Assembly: GCA_015654965.1 (NCBI GenBank)
Contig: JAATGD010000234.1
Location: forward strand, 1-6,468
Direction of reading: 5' to 3'
Length of the DNA: 6,468 nucleotides
Origin: Hyphomicrobiales bacterium
GTDB lineage: Bacteria; Pseudomonadota; Alphaproteobacteria; Rhizobiales; Rhizobiaceae
Shown: positions 4,931 through 6,468 of the stretch, in pieces
Layout: each line of letters opens with the position of its first letter
Numbering within the stretch: position 1 is the first letter of the stretch
Translations under genes and position numbers: made by a program
The notes under the pieces: generated by a model
Databases searched by the model: none
What the model was told of the DNA's origin: nothing
The model's input: only the letters and a program-made list of their open reading frames with translations

Positions 4931-5529
4931 TCGTGATCGGCCTGACAGGTTCCATTGGCATGGGAAAAACCACAGCGGCCAATCTTTTTGCGGAAATGGG
5001 CGTTCCGGTTCATAGCGCTGACGATGCGGTGCACAGGCTTTATAAAACCCGTGCGGCACCACTTATTGAAGCGGCATTTCCCGGTACAGTTGATAAAACT
5101 GTCGTGGACAGGGAAAAATTGTCCGCGGCTGTACTGGGCAATCCGCAAGCCTTGAAAAGACTGGAATCGATTGTGCACCCGCTGGTGCGTGAAGAAGAGC
5201 AGGATTTTTTGCGCAAGGCAGAAATGGATGGCGCGGATATCGCGCTCATCGATATTCCGCTGTTGTTTGAAACGGGTGGTGAAAAGCGCGTCGATAAGAT
5301 CGTGGTCGTTTCGGCACCTGCCGACATCCAGCGTGAACGCGTCCTTGCGCGTCCCGGCATGACGCCGGAAAAGCTCGATGCAATTCTTGCGCGCCAGATG
5401 CCGGATGCCGAAAAGCGCAAGAGGGCGGATTACGTGCTCGATTCAAGTACCGGTATTGAGGATATGCGCCGCCAGATCGGCATGCTCATTGCGAAATTGC
5501 GTGGAAAGCTTGGACAACAGGCCGAATAA
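4927..5529 (+). CDS. coaE: Dephospho-CoA kinase
   Basis: CoaE phosphorylates the 3'-hydroxyl of the dephospho-CoA ribose with ATP, the last step of coenzyme A synthesis. The 200-residue product starts MIVIGLTGSIGMGKTTAANL, with a Walker A loop at residues 8-15 (GSIGMGKT). It then has SADDAVHRLY (30-39), matching the family's DADxxxH region, although with Ser-Ala-Asp-Asp spacing. HPLV (84-87), DIPLLFETG (109-117) and the basic RQMPDAEKRKRADYVLDSS stretch (156-174) fit the lid and adenine-binding parts. The start ATG overlaps the aroE TGA, giving translational coupling. Length and motifs are normal. A short 47-base gap separates it from dnaQ. Confidence 0.95.
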   Translation: MIVIGLTGSIGMGKTTAANLFAEMGVPVHSADDAVHRLYKTRAAPLIEAAFPGTVDKTVVDREKLSAAVLGNPQALKRLESIVHPLVREEEQDFLRKAEMDGADIALIDIPLLFETGGEKRVDKIVVVSAPADIQRERVLARPGMTPEKLDAILARQMPDAEKRKRADYVLDSSTGIEDMRRQIGMLIAKLRGKLGQQAE

Positions 5530-5576
5530 GATCATCAGGCGTGGTATGAATGTGAAAATTTTGATGAGGTTCTTCC

Positions 5577-6278
5577 ATGCGTGAGATCATTTTCGATACG
5601 GAAACCACCGGTCTGGAAAGACTGGAGGATCGGGTGATTGAAATCGGTGGCGTGGAACTGGTCAACAAATTCCCGACTGGACGCACATTTCACAAATTCA
5701 TCAATCCGCAGGGCCGTCAGGTTCACCCGGATGCGCTGGCCATTCACGGTATCAGCAATGAGCAATTGCTGGACAAGCCGACCTTTGCCGATATTTTTGA
5801 TGAGTTTTGGGAATTTTTCGACGGGGCCATGCTGGTCGCGCATAATGCCATGTTCGACCTTGGCTTCATCAATGCGGAACTTGCCCGTATCGGGAAGGCG
5901 GAAATTTCTGTCGATCGTATTGTGGATACGCTGGCGCTGGCCCGCCGCAAGCATCCGATGGGGCCCAATTCTCTTGATGCGCTATGCAAGCGTTATGGCA
6001 TCGACAATACGCACCGCAAGCTGCACGGAGCCTTGCTCGATTCGGAAATTCTGGCCGATGTTTATATCGAGCTTATGGGCGGCAAGCAGACCGCACTCGG
6101 CTTGAGCGTCGAAAACACATCGCGCAATCAGGAAAGTAGTGACCGCGATATCACTATCGAAATCGTGGCGCGTCCCAATCCTCTCCCGTCCCGCTTGGAC
6201 AATGCGGACCGCGCGGCCCATATGGCGCTTGTGGACAAGATGGGGGAAAAGGCGATCTGGAAAAAATATCTCTCATGA
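5577..6278 (+). CDS. dnaQ: DNA polymerase III epsilon subunit (3'-5' proofreading exonuclease)
   Basis: DnaQ is the proofreading subunit bound to the alpha polymerase of the replicase. The 233-residue product has the three DEDDh exonuclease motifs: FDTETTGLE (6-14, Asp7 and Glu9), HNAMFDLGFI (89-98, Asp94), and HGALLDSEILADVY (150-163, His150 and Asp155). All metal-binding residues and the general-base His are present. QTALGL at 171-176 fits the beta-clamp-binding consensus QxxLx[LF] and sits where E. coli epsilon has its clamp motif, just after the catalytic domain. The remaining C-terminal tail (about 177-233) is where alpha binding is expected. GAGG (5566-5569) lies seven bases before ATG. 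A strong terminator begins directly at its stop codon, so it is probably the last gene of the unit that begins with ppsR. Confidence 0.96.
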   Translation: MREIIFDTETTGLERLEDRVIEIGGVELVNKFPTGRTFHKFINPQGRQVHPDALAIHGISNEQLLDKPTFADIFDEFWEFFDGAMLVAHNAMFDLGFINAELARIGKAEISVDRIVDTLALARRKHPMGPNSLDALCKRYGIDNTHRKLHGALLDSEILADVYIELMGGKQTALGLSVENTSRNQESSDRDITIEIVARPNPLPSRLDNADRAAHMALVDKMGEKAIWKKYLS

Positions 6279-6308
6279 AAAAAGCCCGGATTTTTTTCCG
6301 GGCTTTTT
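6279..6308. terminator. Bidirectional intrinsic terminator between dnaQ and secB
   Basis: AAAAAGCCCGG (6279-6289) and CCGGGCTTTTT (6298-6308) form perfect 11-base arms around an eight-base loop. Because the arms end in A and T runs, each strand yields a GC-rich hairpin followed by U residues, so it can end both the rightward dnaQ transcript and the leftward secB transcript. It starts immediately after the dnaQ TGA and 19 bases past the secB stop. Confidence 0.9.
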
Positions 6309-6326
6309 GTCATCATGATATGCCGT

Positions 6327-6468
6327 TTAGCTTTTGACTGCTGCCTTGGCCTGTTCTTCAGCCATGCGTTGCTGGAACATCTGCGCAAAATCGATCGGGT
6401 CGATCATTAGCGGCGGATAACCGCCATTGCGTGTTGCGTCAGCAATGATCTGGCGGGCGAAGGGGAAC
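6327..6468 (-). CDS. secB: Protein-export chaperone SecB, C-terminal end (partial)
   Basis: SecB is the cytosolic tetrameric chaperone that holds preproteins unfolded and delivers them to SecA. Only the last 46 codons and the stop (6329-6327) are inside the window. They read FPFARQIIADATRNGGYPPL followed by MIDPIDFAQMFQQRMAEEQAK, which matches the conserved SecB C-terminal region (FPFAR, ATRNGGYPP, DPxDF). The gene is convergent with dnaQ and shares its terminator. It is oriented against the presumed fork direction, unlike the other genes in the right half. The rest of the gene lies past the right edge. Confidence 0.93.
   Translation of the reverse strand, partial: FPFARQIIADATRNGGYPPLMIDPIDFAQMFQQRMAEEQAKAAVKS

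Noticed and set aside
1..6468. Searched for mobile elements, CRISPR arrays, toxin-antitoxin or defence genes, tRNAs.
   Set aside because: Nothing recognisable found; coding content is conserved core genes with no sign of transfer.

Overview
The window looks like an alphaproteobacterial (Rhizobiales, Brucellaceae-type: Brucella/Ochrobactrum or a close relative) chromosome segment. The basis is protein similarity recalled from memory, the gene order rho–hemJ–hemE / ppsR–maf–aroE–coaE–dnaQ / secB, and clustered GANTC (CcrM-type) sites. No mobile elements, CRISPR arrays, rRNA or tRNA genes were seen. The coding content is conserved core metabolism and replication.

Layout. The left half is read leftward (minus strand): hemE (2179-1154), hemJ (1157-621, ATGA overlap with hemE), an intrinsic terminator (about 599-567), a short spacer with a candidate rho promoter, and then the 5' part of rho (389 to the window edge). 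The right half is read rightward (plus strand): ppsR (2639-3472, GTG start), maf (3475-4074), aroE (4067-4930), coaE (4927-5529) and dnaQ (5577-6278). These genes are packed with overlaps or very short gaps and probably form one transcription unit. A strong bidirectional terminator (6279-6308) follows, and then the C-terminal end of secB, which converges from the minus strand.

The most interesting stretch is the divergent gap between hemE and ppsR, about 460 bp (2180-2638). In Caulobacter and Rickettsia the chromosomal origin lies between hemE and the RP001/DUF299 gene, and ppsR is a DUF299 protein. The gap holds three good DnaA boxes, some weaker ones, five GANTC methylation sites (three within 22 bp), A+T-rich stretches, and two sizeable inverted repeats, one overlapping a DnaA box. 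I read it as the replication origin of this chromosome. All complete flanking genes point away from it, so they would be transcribed with the replication fork.

How the genes work together: HemE and HemJ carry out two late steps of heme synthesis. Rho terminates transcription. PpsR is expected to control pyruvate phosphate dikinase. Maf is a nucleotide-sanitising pyrophosphatase. AroE and CoaE serve the shikimate and CoA pathways. DnaQ is the proofreading exonuclease of the replicase, and SecB is an export chaperone. I found no novel multi-gene system; the origin is the element worth follow-up.
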